A stretch of 64,000 nucleotides of DNA, from positions 186,001-250,000 of the forward strand of contig NZ_JAFCKF010000009.1 in the NCBI RefSeq assembly GCF_018130545.1, read 5' to 3'. The position numbers were made by a program, and so were the translations under genes. The notes below the pieces were generated by a model. That model worked only from the letters and a program-made list of their open reading frames with translations. It was not told the DNA's origin and searched no databases. Shown here piece by piece: positions 8,865 through 15,969 of this stretch. The stretch is from Bradyrhizobium tropiciagri. Its GTDB lineage: Bacteria; Pseudomonadota; Alphaproteobacteria; Rhizobiales; Xanthobacteraceae. Positions within the stretch are counted from its first letter, which is position 1. Each line of letters begins with the position of its first letter.

Positions 8865-9554
8865 ATGGCTGAAATCATCAAGCTGGGCGCCGACCGTTCC
8901 ATGGACTTCGACCGCGAGACGGTCGAGCAGGCCTATGACCGCTGGGCGCCGATTTACGACCTCGTGTTCGGCGGCGTGTTCAGCAAGGGCCGGCAGGCTG
9001 CGATCCAGGCCACCAACAAGATCGGCGGCCGCGTGCTCGAGGTCGGCGTCGGCACCGGCATCTCGCTGCCGCTCTACGGCCAAAATGTCCGCATCTTCGG
9101 TACCGACATCTCGGAAGCGATGCTCGAGAAGGCCAAGAAGCGGGTTGCCGAGCAGGGCCTGAAGAATGTTGAGGGTCTCGCGGTGATGGACGCCGAGAAG
9201 CTCGAATTCCCGGACAATTCGTTCGACGTGGTGATGGCGCAGTACGTGCTGTCGGCAGTGCCGAACCCGGAAGCCGCGATGGACGAGTTCGCGCGCGTGG
9301 TGAAGCCCGGCGGCGAAATGATCATCCTGACCCGCGTCAGCGCCGATGCCGGCGTCCGCCGCTTCATCGAGCAGACGCTGCAGCCGGTGGTGCGCCCGCT
9401 CGGGTTCCGGACCGCCGAATTCGCCTGGTCGCGCTACACCAAGTGGCTGGCCGGCGCTGGTGGCATGGAGCTCGCGGAACGCCGCCTGATCCCGCCGCTC
9501 GGTCACTTCTCGCTGGTCCGCTTCCGCAAGGCGGATGTCGCCAAGGCCGCCTGA
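8865..9554 (+). CDS. Phosphatidylethanolamine N-methyltransferase-like SAM enzyme (Rhodobacter PmtA type)
   Basis: A 229-residue class I methyltransferase. SAM motif I is RVLEVGVGTGISLPLY (about residues 51-66), motif II GTDISEAMLEKAKKR, and the post-motif LSAVPNPEAAMDEFARVVKPGG. The opening FDRETVEQAYDRWAPIYDLVFG is characteristic of Rhodobacter-type PmtA/PmtX enzymes, which methylate phosphatidylethanolamine towards phosphatidylcholine. Bradyrhizobium carries several such paralogues with different methylation steps, so the exact step is uncertain. It is probably cotranscribed with the upstream glycosyltransferase. Confidence 0.82.
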   Translation: MAEIIKLGADRSMDFDRETVEQAYDRWAPIYDLVFGGVFSKGRQAAIQATNKIGGRVLEVGVGTGISLPLYGQNVRIFGTDISEAMLEKAKKRVAEQGLKNVEGLAVMDAEKLEFPDNSFDVVMAQYVLSAVPNPEAAMDEFARVVKPGGEMIILTRVSADAGVRRFIEQTLQPVVRPLGFRTAEFAWSRYTKWLAGAGGMELAERRLIPPLGHFSLVRFRKADVAKAA

Positions 9555-9801
9555 GCGGCAGCCAAGGCCGGCGGCCCAGCCCGCCGGTCCTCCCCGGGTA
9601 ACGTCGCGCACAGCGCGCCGCAAAACCGGGAGGCTACGATCCTCTCCGCCTTGTCCCCCGCAAGTTTCGCCGGGATGAGGCGAAACTCTGCTCCGGTTGC
9701 GTCAAGGCGTCGCTCCGCATTGTCATATGTCATTATGATGATGTCACACGCGATACATCGAATCCCTGTAAATCCTGTCCCGAAAGATGTTGGGGGAACC
9801 A

Positions 9802-10419
9802 ATGATCAAGAACTTCCTGCAAGAGCTGCGTACCCAGCGTTGGGATGACCATCGCTTCTACCATCACAGCCGGATCAACCAGAGCCTGCACTTCGTCAGC
9901 GCGCTGAGCTTCGTGTTCGCCTATGTGATGCTGTTCTTCGATCCGGTCGTGTCGGCGCTGGTCGGCTGGCTGGTCTCGATGACCTCGCGCCAGGCCGGTC
10001 ACTTCTTCTTCGAGCCGAAGGGGTATGACCACGTCAACCAGGCGACCCACGAGCACAAGGAAGACATCAAGGTCGGCTACAATCTGCAGCGCAAGGTCGT
10101 GCTGATGGCGATCTGGGCGCTGTCGCCGATGGTGCTGTACTTCGATCCGACGCTGTTCGGCCTGGTCAAGCCCTGGGTGACGATGACCGACTTCGCCCGT
10201 CAGGTTGCCAAGATCTGGCTCGTGGTCGGCATCGGCGGCCTGCTGTTCCGCACCATCCACCTGTTCTTCATCCGCGACATCGAGACCGGTCTCGTCTGGA
10301 TGACCAAGATCATCACCGATCCGTTCAACGACCTGAAGCTCTACCACAAGGCGCCGCTGTTCCTGATGAAGGGCGAGCTGATCGATCCGGGTCTCGAGAA
10401 GCACGTCAAGCACGCCTGA
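9802..10419 (+). CDS. Conserved membrane protein with Mpo1-like histidine spacing
   Basis: A 205-residue protein with about four membrane segments and several conserved-looking histidines. Visible are RFYHHSRINQSLHF near the N-terminus and RQAGHFFFEPKGYDH after the first hairpin of membrane segments. This resembles the H-N-H and GHxxFE pattern of the DUF962/Mpo1 family (iron-dependent 2-hydroxy fatty acid dioxygenases), but the match is short and made by eye. ATG 9802 has GGGGGAA upstream. The position after a glycosyltransferase and a phospholipid methyltransferase would suit a lipid enzyme. The function should be treated as unknown. Confidence 0.7.
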   Translation: MIKNFLQELRTQRWDDHRFYHHSRINQSLHFVSALSFVFAYVMLFFDPVVSALVGWLVSMTSRQAGHFFFEPKGYDHVNQATHEHKEDIKVGYNLQRKVVLMAIWALSPMVLYFDPTLFGLVKPWVTMTDFARQVAKIWLVVGIGGLLFRTIHLFFIRDIETGLVWMTKIITDPFNDLKLYHKAPLFLMKGELIDPGLEKHVKHA

Positions 10420-10450
10420 TCGTTGCTCCCAGCGTCTGCAAACTTGCGTC

Positions 10451-10473
10451 ATGCCCGGGCTTGTCCCGGGCAT
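10451..10473. terminator. Hairpin after the 9802-10419 gene
   Basis: A perfect 9-bp stem ATGCCCGGG / CCCGGGCAT with a 5-base loop, 31 bases past the stop codon. No T-run follows. The same ATGCCCGGGCTTGTCCCGGG core is common in Bradyrhizobium intergenic DNA, so it may be a repeat unit that also serves as a transcript end. Confidence 0.5.
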
Positions 10474-10535
10474 CACCGTCTTAGGGCTCCTGTGAAGAGA
10501 CTCGGCCGAGCTGTTCGCCACAACGGGACTGTGCT

Positions 10536-10664
10536 CCCTCTCCCGCTTGCGCGGGAGGGCCGGGGTGGGGGTGTCGCCGCTTGCGATGCTCTTTATGTGG
10601 AGAAAGCCTCCACCCGCGTCGCATCTGGCGATGCGATGCGACTTCTCCTGCACGCGGGAGAGGT
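10536..10664. repeat. Dispersed intergenic palindrome, family A, copy 2
   Basis: Starts CCCTCTCCCGCTTGCGCGGGAGGG and ends CCTGCACGCGGGAGAGG, with a GGGGTGGGGG and CCTCCACCC pair inside. The outer arms match those of the element at 1969-2107, while the middle differs. It lies between two convergent genes (ends at 10419 and 10702) and holds no coding sequence. Confidence 0.7.
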
Positions 10665-10701
10665 GAAGGAAGGCCGTGGACGCGTCAGGGCCGATAAGGT
10701 C

Positions 10702-12366
10702 TCAGCGCCCGAACCTCACAGCGACCATCTCCTTCAGGATCTGCCGCTTGATGTTCTTGTTGGTGAGGCCTTCCTTGTGCCACCACCAGCCGTCGCGCTT
10801 CATCTTCTCGGACGCGGCGACGAAACGGTCGGCAACCTCGCTGAAGTCGGCGTCGGTGTAGTTCAGGGTGAAGATCAGGCGGCCGGTGCCGACCCAGCTC
10901 AGCGCCAGCCCCTCGGCGCGCAGATAGTATTGCAGCATCCAGTTGTAGCGGGACGGCTCGGTGTAATAGACGGTCCAGATCGACGAGATGTTGCCGACGC
11001 GAACCGGCAAGCCCGCAGCCGCGAGGCGGTCGTTGAGCGCCTTGGCGCGGCCGTTCCAGGTCTCGTCGAGGCCGTTGTAGATCGAGCGGAAGTTCGGGCT
11101 GGCGAGCCGGCTCAGAAACTCGTCCATCGCCGTCATCACATAGGGATGCGAGTTGAAGGTGCCGCGGGCGAAGCAGATGTCGGCCGGACGGTCGTCGCGG
11201 AAGCGCCGCATCAAATCCTTGCGGCCGCACACCACGCCGATCGGCAGTCCGCCGGCCAGGCTCTTGCCGTAGGTCGCCATGTCGGCCTTGACGCCGAAAT
11301 ATTCCTGGGCGCCGCCGGCGGCGAGGCGGAAGCCGACGAACACCTCGTCGAAGATCAGGACGATGCCGCGCTCGGTGCAGACCTCGCGCAGCTGCTTCAG
11401 CCATTCGGTGTAGGCGGCGCGGTCGTATTTCGACGAACGCGAGGAGTCGACCAGTGCGGAATCGCCGGGCGCGTTGGCGTTCGGATGCAGCGCCTGCAGC
11501 GGATTGACCAGCACGCAGGCGATGTCCTTGCGCGTGCGCAGCACGTGCAGCGTCTTCTCCGACATGTCGGCGAGCGTGTAGGTCTCGTGCGGCGACACCG
11601 GATTGCCGACGCCGGGCTGCACCTCGCCCCACCAGCCGTGATAGCTGCCGGCGAAGCGAACCAGATGCGTCCGCTTGGTGTGGTAGCGCGCGAGCCGCAC
11701 CGCCTGCATCACGGCCTCGGTGCCGGACATGTGGAACGAGACCTCGTCGAGGCCGGAGAGCTCGCAGAGCCGCTTCACATTGTCGGCAATGATCGGGTGG
11801 TAAGGGCCGAGCACCGGGCCGAGCGCCTGCGCGCGCTTCTCACCCTCGGCGATGCACTCCTTGTAGAAGTCGTTGCCGAAGATGTTGACGCCATAGGAGC
11901 CGGTCAGGTCGTAGGACACATTGCCGTCGAGATCGGTGACGGTGACGCCGCTGGAGGCCTCGACGAAGGCCGAGGTGCCGAGATGCTCGCGCACCAGGCG
12001 GCTGTACTGGAACGGCACCCGATAGGTTTCGGTGAATTGCAGGTCCGAGATCCGCTCTGTCACCTCGGTGGTGAGCGCGCGGCCCTTGGGGTAGCGGTCC
12101 TGGTAGAGGCCGGCGAGGCGGAAGAAGCCATCCTGCCGCTGCATCGCGATGTCCTTCGGCGCTCCGTCGGAGCAGAAGAACGCGTCGATGTCGAATTCGT
12201 AGTGCGGCACCATGCGCGCGACCATCTTGGACATTTTGGAATGTCCGGTCAGCGAGCGGTGCTTGGCACGCGACAGCGCGAGGCGGGCCTGAATTTTGGG
12301 GAAAGCTGCGGCGGCGCCGGCAAGGGCGGCGGCGGACAGCGAGAGAATCGGAAGGGATGTTTCCAT
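10702..12366 (-). CDS. Class III aminotransferase, glutamate-1-semialdehyde aminomutase-like, with hydrophobic N-terminus
   Basis: About 554 residues. The last 430 match PLP-dependent class III aminotransferases close to HemL: MSGTEAVMQAVRLAR, LIFDEVFVGFR and YGKSLAGGLPIG, where K368 is the PLP lysine. Residues 1-110 are extra: a hydrophobic stretch (LPILSLSAAALAGAAAAF) then a charged segment, so membrane association is likely. HemL proper lacks this, so a side role, perhaps in lipid or amino-alcohol metabolism, is more likely than haem synthesis. The start is uncertain: ATG 12366 shares bases with the divergent decarboxylase start and has a poor ribosome-binding site; ATG 12234 is an alternative. 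Confidence 0.78.
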   Translation of the reverse strand: METSLPILSLSAAALAGAAAAFPKIQARLALSRAKHRSLTGHSKMSKMVARMVPHYEFDIDAFFCSDGAPKDIAMQRQDGFFRLAGLYQDRYPKGRALTTEVTERISDLQFTETYRVPFQYSRLVREHLGTSAFVEASSGVTVTDLDGNVSYDLTGSYGVNIFGNDFYKECIAEGEKRAQALGPVLGPYHPIIADNVKRLCELSGLDEVSFHMSGTEAVMQAVRLARYHTKRTHLVRFAGSYHGWWGEVQPGVGNPVSPHETYTLADMSEKTLHVLRTRKDIACVLVNPLQALHPNANAPGDSALVDSSRSSKYDRAAYTEWLKQLREVCTERGIVLIFDEVFVGFRLAAGGAQEYFGVKADMATYGKSLAGGLPIGVVCGRKDLMRRFRDDRPADICFARGTFNSHPYVMTAMDEFLSRLASPNFRSIYNGLDETWNGRAKALNDRLAAAGLPVRVGNISSIWTVYYTEPSRYNWMLQYYLRAEGLALSWVGTGRLIFTLNYTDADFSEVADRFVAASEKMKRDGWWWHKEGLTNKNIKRQILKEMVAVRFGR

Positions 12367-13279
12367 GACAGAAGCGCTAGCCTCGGCACCTAACAGATTC
12401 ATGACAGTCAAGGGCCTGATCTCGGCATTCACCCAGCAGGAAGACCTCAATTTCCTGCTCACCAACCGGATTCCGCGGGCGGCGCTGACCCGCTTCATGG
12501 GCTGGTTCTCCAAGGTCGAGAACCCCCTGGTGCGCGACGCCTCGATCGCCTGCTGGAAGCTGTTCTCCGACCTCGATCTGTCGGAAGCGAAGAAGACCGA
12601 GTTCAGGAGCCTGCACGATTGCTTCACCCGCGAGCTCAAGCCCGGCCTGCGCCCGGCGGTGGCCGATCCCGCCATCATCGCGAGCCCGTCGGATGCGATC
12701 ATCGGCGCGCATGGCCGGATCGAGGACGGGCAATTGTTCCAGGTCAAGGGCGCGCCGTATTCGCTGCTCGATCTGCTCGGCGATCCCGCGCTGGTGGAGC
12801 AGCACAGGAACGGGCGCTTCGTCACGCTGCGGCTGACCTCGAGCATGTATCATCGCTTCCACGCGCCGTATGACCTTGCGATCGACAAGGTGACGTTCAT
12901 TCATGGCGACGTCTGGAACGTCAATCCGATCGCGCTGAAGCGGATCGAGCGGCTGTTCTGCAAGAATGAGCGCGCGGTGCTGCGCGCGAAACTGCCGACC
13001 GGCGAGGCGCTGACGCTAGTTCCGGTGGCGGCGATCCTGGTCGCCAGCCTCCGCCTGCACTTCCTCGACATCACGCTGAACGCGCAGTCGCGCGGTCCGG
13101 TGGATTTCCCCTGTGACGCGCATGTGAAGAAGGGCGACGAACTCGGCTGGTTCGAGCACGGTTCGACCATCATCGTGCTGGCGCCCGATCATTTCGAGTT
13201 CTGCGACAATGTTGCGGAGGGAACACGGATCAAATGCGGCGAAGCATTGTTGCGCAAGCCAGTCGGCACACGGGGTTAG
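12365..13279 (+). CDS. psd: Phosphatidylserine decarboxylase proenzyme
   Basis: A 304-residue protein colinear with E. coli Psd: NRIPRAALTRFMGWF, then SPSDAIIGAHGRIEDGQLFQVKG, then YHRFHAPYD and VNPIALKRI. The pyruvoyl self-cleavage motif is HGSTII at residues 265-270, with cleavage expected before Ser267. The enzyme makes phosphatidylethanolamine at the inner membrane, the substrate of the PmtA-like enzyme encoded 3 kb upstream. ATG 12365 has GGAAGGGA nine bases upstream. It is divergent from the aminotransferase, with overlapping start codons (CATG at 12364-12367). Bradyrhizobium may carry another Psd of the short type. Confidence 0.88.
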   Translation: MTEALASAPNRFMTVKGLISAFTQQEDLNFLLTNRIPRAALTRFMGWFSKVENPLVRDASIACWKLFSDLDLSEAKKTEFRSLHDCFTRELKPGLRPAVADPAIIASPSDAIIGAHGRIEDGQLFQVKGAPYSLLDLLGDPALVEQHRNGRFVTLRLTSSMYHRFHAPYDLAIDKVTFIHGDVWNVNPIALKRIERLFCKNERAVLRAKLPTGEALTLVPVAAILVASLRLHFLDITLNAQSRGPVDFPCDAHVKKGDELGWFEHGSTIIVLAPDHFEFCDNVAEGTRIKCGEALLRKPVGTRG

Positions 13280-13281
13280 GG

Positions 13282-14265
13282 CTATTTCGATCGGGTGGGC
13301 GGCGTTAGCGCCGTCACCGCCTTCGACAGGCGCCAGCGCAGCGGTAGCGTTACGGCGATGACCCCGAGTACGATCAAGGTCATTCCAGCGATCGTTGATC
13401 GGGTGAAGTCTTCACCAAGAAGGAGAATGCCGAGGGCAACGGCAAATCCCGCCCGCAGGTAGCTGCCGCTGGTGGTGCCGAGTGGTCCGAGGGTGCGTAC
13501 CAGACGAAAATAAATCACCATCGCGATGGCGGTGCATAGGACCGCAAGGATGGCTACAGCCAGGACGGATTTGGGTGTTACGACCAGCGTCCAGGGCTGT
13601 TCGATGATGATCGCTGCCGGGAGTATGGTGATTGCAGCGCAGCTCATTGCTCCCGCTGCTGTCACGATCGCGGGCAGGGTTGAAAAGCGCTGTCCCCACA
13701 TGGGAGCCAACGCGTAACAAAGGCTCGCAGCCAGCACGGCGATCTGCGCCATCGGAGCCGTATTGATATCATGGAGCGATTGGAAGCCGAGCGCGACCAC
13801 CACGCCGGCTAAACCCATTCCGACGCCGATGATTTTTTGCACGGTGATCAGCTGGCCGCGATATCCCGTCGCCATCGTGATCAGCAGCACGAATATCGGT
13901 GGCGTTGCATTGAGCACGCCGGCAAGGCCGCTTGCGATATGCTTTTCGCCCCAGCTGATGAGCGTGAACGGTAGCGCGCTCTGCAGCTGGCCCTGGACGA
14001 GAAAGGCCGCCCAAATCCCGCGCTCGCGAGGGAGCGAAAGCCCTCGCGCTCTTGCGATCAAGACTAAAATGAGTGCCGCGATGGTCACCCGCGCAGCCGT
14101 CATAGTGAGGGGAGGGATTGCTTCGACCGCCACCCTGATCAAGGTGAACGAACTGCCCCAGATCAACGAGAGCAGAACCAGCAGGCCGACTTCCAACGCA
14201 AGATTGAGTTGGCCTCGGTCGCGTGGAGCGGCTTTGAAGCTGGTTGCGGGTATCTGCATTTTCAC
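13282..14265 (-). CDS. EamA/DMT-superfamily transporter
   Basis: A 327-residue membrane protein with ten predicted membrane segments in two EamA repeats. The repeats open with SLIWGSSFTLIRVAVEAIPP and, in the second half, AVLAASLCYALAPMWGQR; a conserved-looking GVLNATPPIFVLLI ends the first half. Family members export amino acids, nucleotide precursors or other metabolites. The gene ends 2 bases from the psd stop on the opposite strand (convergent). GTG 14265 and ATG 14259 are alternative starts after GAGAGGTG. Substrate unknown. Confidence 0.85.
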   Translation of the reverse strand: MKMQIPATSFKAAPRDRGQLNLALEVGLLVLLSLIWGSSFTLIRVAVEAIPPLTMTAARVTIAALILVLIARARGLSLPRERGIWAAFLVQGQLQSALPFTLISWGEKHIASGLAGVLNATPPIFVLLITMATGYRGQLITVQKIIGVGMGLAGVVVALGFQSLHDINTAPMAQIAVLAASLCYALAPMWGQRFSTLPAIVTAAGAMSCAAITILPAAIIIEQPWTLVVTPKSVLAVAILAVLCTAIAMVIYFRLVRTLGPLGTTSGSYLRAGFAVALGILLLGEDFTRSTIAGMTLIVLGVIAVTLPLRWRLSKAVTALTPPTRSK

Positions 14266-14395
14266 GGCGGCACCTCTCGAATCGACCTCAAGATCGCTCG
14301 GAACAAGGTGTCTTGCTCGCCGGATTCGGACGTCATCCCCCGATCGCGTCCGATTCCAGCTACTCAGTGCGGCGGCCTGAAGCTAGGCTTCCTGC

Positions 14396-15031
14396 ATGGC
14401 CGCGGCTTCACTCCATCTGCAGACGCTTCCCCCACATCTCGACCGTGGGACCTGCGACCGCGCACGGCTTGCCCGTGACGGTCGTTTCGACGGGCTATTC
14501 TTTTCAGGCGTTCGCTCAACACGGATCTATTGCCGTCCGGTCTGTCCGGTGCGCCCCGCCCGGTCCGAGAATGTCACGTTCTACGCAACCGCTGCGGCAG
14601 CGGAACGGGCCGGTTTTCGTCCCTGCTTGCGCTGTCGGCCGGAAACTGCGCCGGGATCGCCGGCCTGGATGGGAACAGCAACGACCGTCGCGCGCGGGAT
14701 GCGGATGATTGATGAGGGCTATCTGGATCGGGCCTCTGTCGCGGACCTGGCAAAAGCGCTTGGTGTGGGGCCACGCCATCTTCTTCGCCTGTTTATGCGG
14801 CATGCCGGAGCGAGTCCGAGCGAATTGGCCGCGACGAAGCGGGTGCAGAAGGCAAAACGGTTGATCGATGGTACCGATTTGCCACTGGCCGAGATCGCAT
14901 TCTCAGCCGGTTTCACCAGTGTGCGCCGCTTCAATGACGAGTTTCGAGCGATCTACAAGCGCGCACCATCCTCATTTCGTCGATCGACCGGGAACGGAAC
15001 GTCAAAGCGGCGTCAGCCTTCGCGGCTATAG
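14396..15031 (+). CDS. Ada-type zinc domain plus AraC DNA-binding protein, without repair domain
   Basis: A 211-residue protein. Residues 20-85 form an Ada metal-binding domain with the four zinc cysteines C46, C50, C77 and C80 (YCRPVC and RPCLRC), in which the first Cys accepts a methyl group from DNA phosphotriesters. Residues 98-195 form an AraC helix-turn-helix pair (ASVADLAKALGVGPRHLLR and LPLAEIAFSAGFTSVRRF). The frame then stops. Relatives normally continue into an AlkA glycosylase or an O6-methylguanine methyltransferase; neither is here. It may be a methylation-sensing regulator. It is divergent from the EamA gene. Confidence 0.82.
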   Translation: MAAASLHLQTLPPHLDRGTCDRARLARDGRFDGLFFSGVRSTRIYCRPVCPVRPARSENVTFYATAAAAERAGFRPCLRCRPETAPGSPAWMGTATTVARGMRMIDEGYLDRASVADLAKALGVGPRHLLRLFMRHAGASPSELAATKRVQKAKRLIDGTDLPLAEIAFSAGFTSVRRFNDEFRAIYKRAPSSFRRSTGNGTSKRRQPSRL

Positions 15032-15129
15032 GAACATGCTCGCGCGATCTCGCTTTTTCGGTCGCATGCCGCTACTATGGAGCGTCTCGTCACGAGACGA
15101 TCCTAAATCGCAAACCTGATGGACACGAG

Positions 15130-15969
15130 ATGGCGCGGACGCCTGTTCTGGCGGCGGGAGGCATTGTGCTGCGGCGGGAGACACCGCCGCGCTTTGCCGT
15201 CGTGCGCCTGCGCAAGCGCAATGAATGGGTGTTGCCGAAGGGCAAGCTCGACGACGGCGAAACCGCGCGCGCCGCGGCCGAACGCGAGGTGCTGGAGGAA
15301 ATCGGCCACGCCGTCGACGTGCATGAATTTTTGGGCACGCTCGTCTACGAGTCCGGCGGGCGCTCCAAGGTGGTGCATTACTGGCGCATGGATGCCGGCG
15401 GCAAGCCGGTGCGCGCGTTGATGAGCGATATCAGGGAGGTCGATTGGCTCCCGCTCGACGCGGCGCTCGATCGCCTCTCGCGCGGCTATGAGCGCGTGTT
15501 CCTCGAAAATGTCGGCCCGATCGCCTTGCAGGCCGCGGCGAACGCCGAGCGCGATCGGCGCGCGCGGTTGCGGGTTGCGGCCGCGGAGCGACGGCGTGCG
15601 CGCCTTTCCGCTGACGAGCCGGTCGTTGACGCGCCCGAGGTCGTCGGGACGCCTGCGATCGCCGAAGTTGCCGCGGAAGTGCCCATAGACGCCGAAGCGC
15701 CAGCGCCTGCAGAGCTGCCGGTCATGGCGGATACCTCCGATCTCGTGGAGATGCCGGCGGAGGATGCCGCACCGGATCAGCCTGACATGGTGCCGGAGCA
15801 CACCGCTGCCGAGGCCGGCAAGGCAGTCGAGGCCACGCCTGTCGTGGAGCCGACGGCATCGGAAGCGCCGCCATCCGCGCGCGCGATCGCAGCCGCCACC
15901 ACGGTCCAACCGATCCCGCGCAAGAACTTGATCGAGCGCGTGCGCGACTGGCTGCGCCGCGCGGCGTGA
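15130..15969 (+). CDS. Nudix hydrolase with long Ala/Glu-rich tail
   Basis: A 279-residue protein. Residues 1-140 form a Nudix domain with a complete box (GKLDDGETARAAAEREVLEE plus IG), which coordinates Mg2+ for hydrolysis of nucleoside-diphosphate-X compounds; the WVLPKGKL context resembles diadenosine polyphosphate or mutator-type hydrolases. Residues 150-279 are low complexity, rich in Ala, Glu, Pro and Val, and end in a basic amphipathic segment (KNLIERVRDWLRRAA). That tail is unusual for Nudix enzymes and may bind a membrane or partner. The stop codon directly abuts the stop of the convergent regulator gene. Confidence 0.85.
   Translation: MARTPVLAAGGIVLRRETPPRFAVVRLRKRNEWVLPKGKLDDGETARAAAEREVLEEIGHAVDVHEFLGTLVYESGGRSKVVHYWRMDAGGKPVRALMSDIREVDWLPLDAALDRLSRGYERVFLENVGPIALQAAANAERDRRARLRVAAAERRRARLSADEPVVDAPEVVGTPAIAEVAAEVPIDAEAPAPAELPVMADTSDLVEMPAEDAAPDQPDMVPEHTAAEAGKAVEATPVVEPTASEAPPSARAIAAATTVQPIPRKNLIERVRDWLRRAA

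Noticed and set aside
10423-12393. 656-codon frame antisense to the aminotransferase
   Set aside because: Shadow of a gene with clear PLP-enzyme motifs on the other strand.
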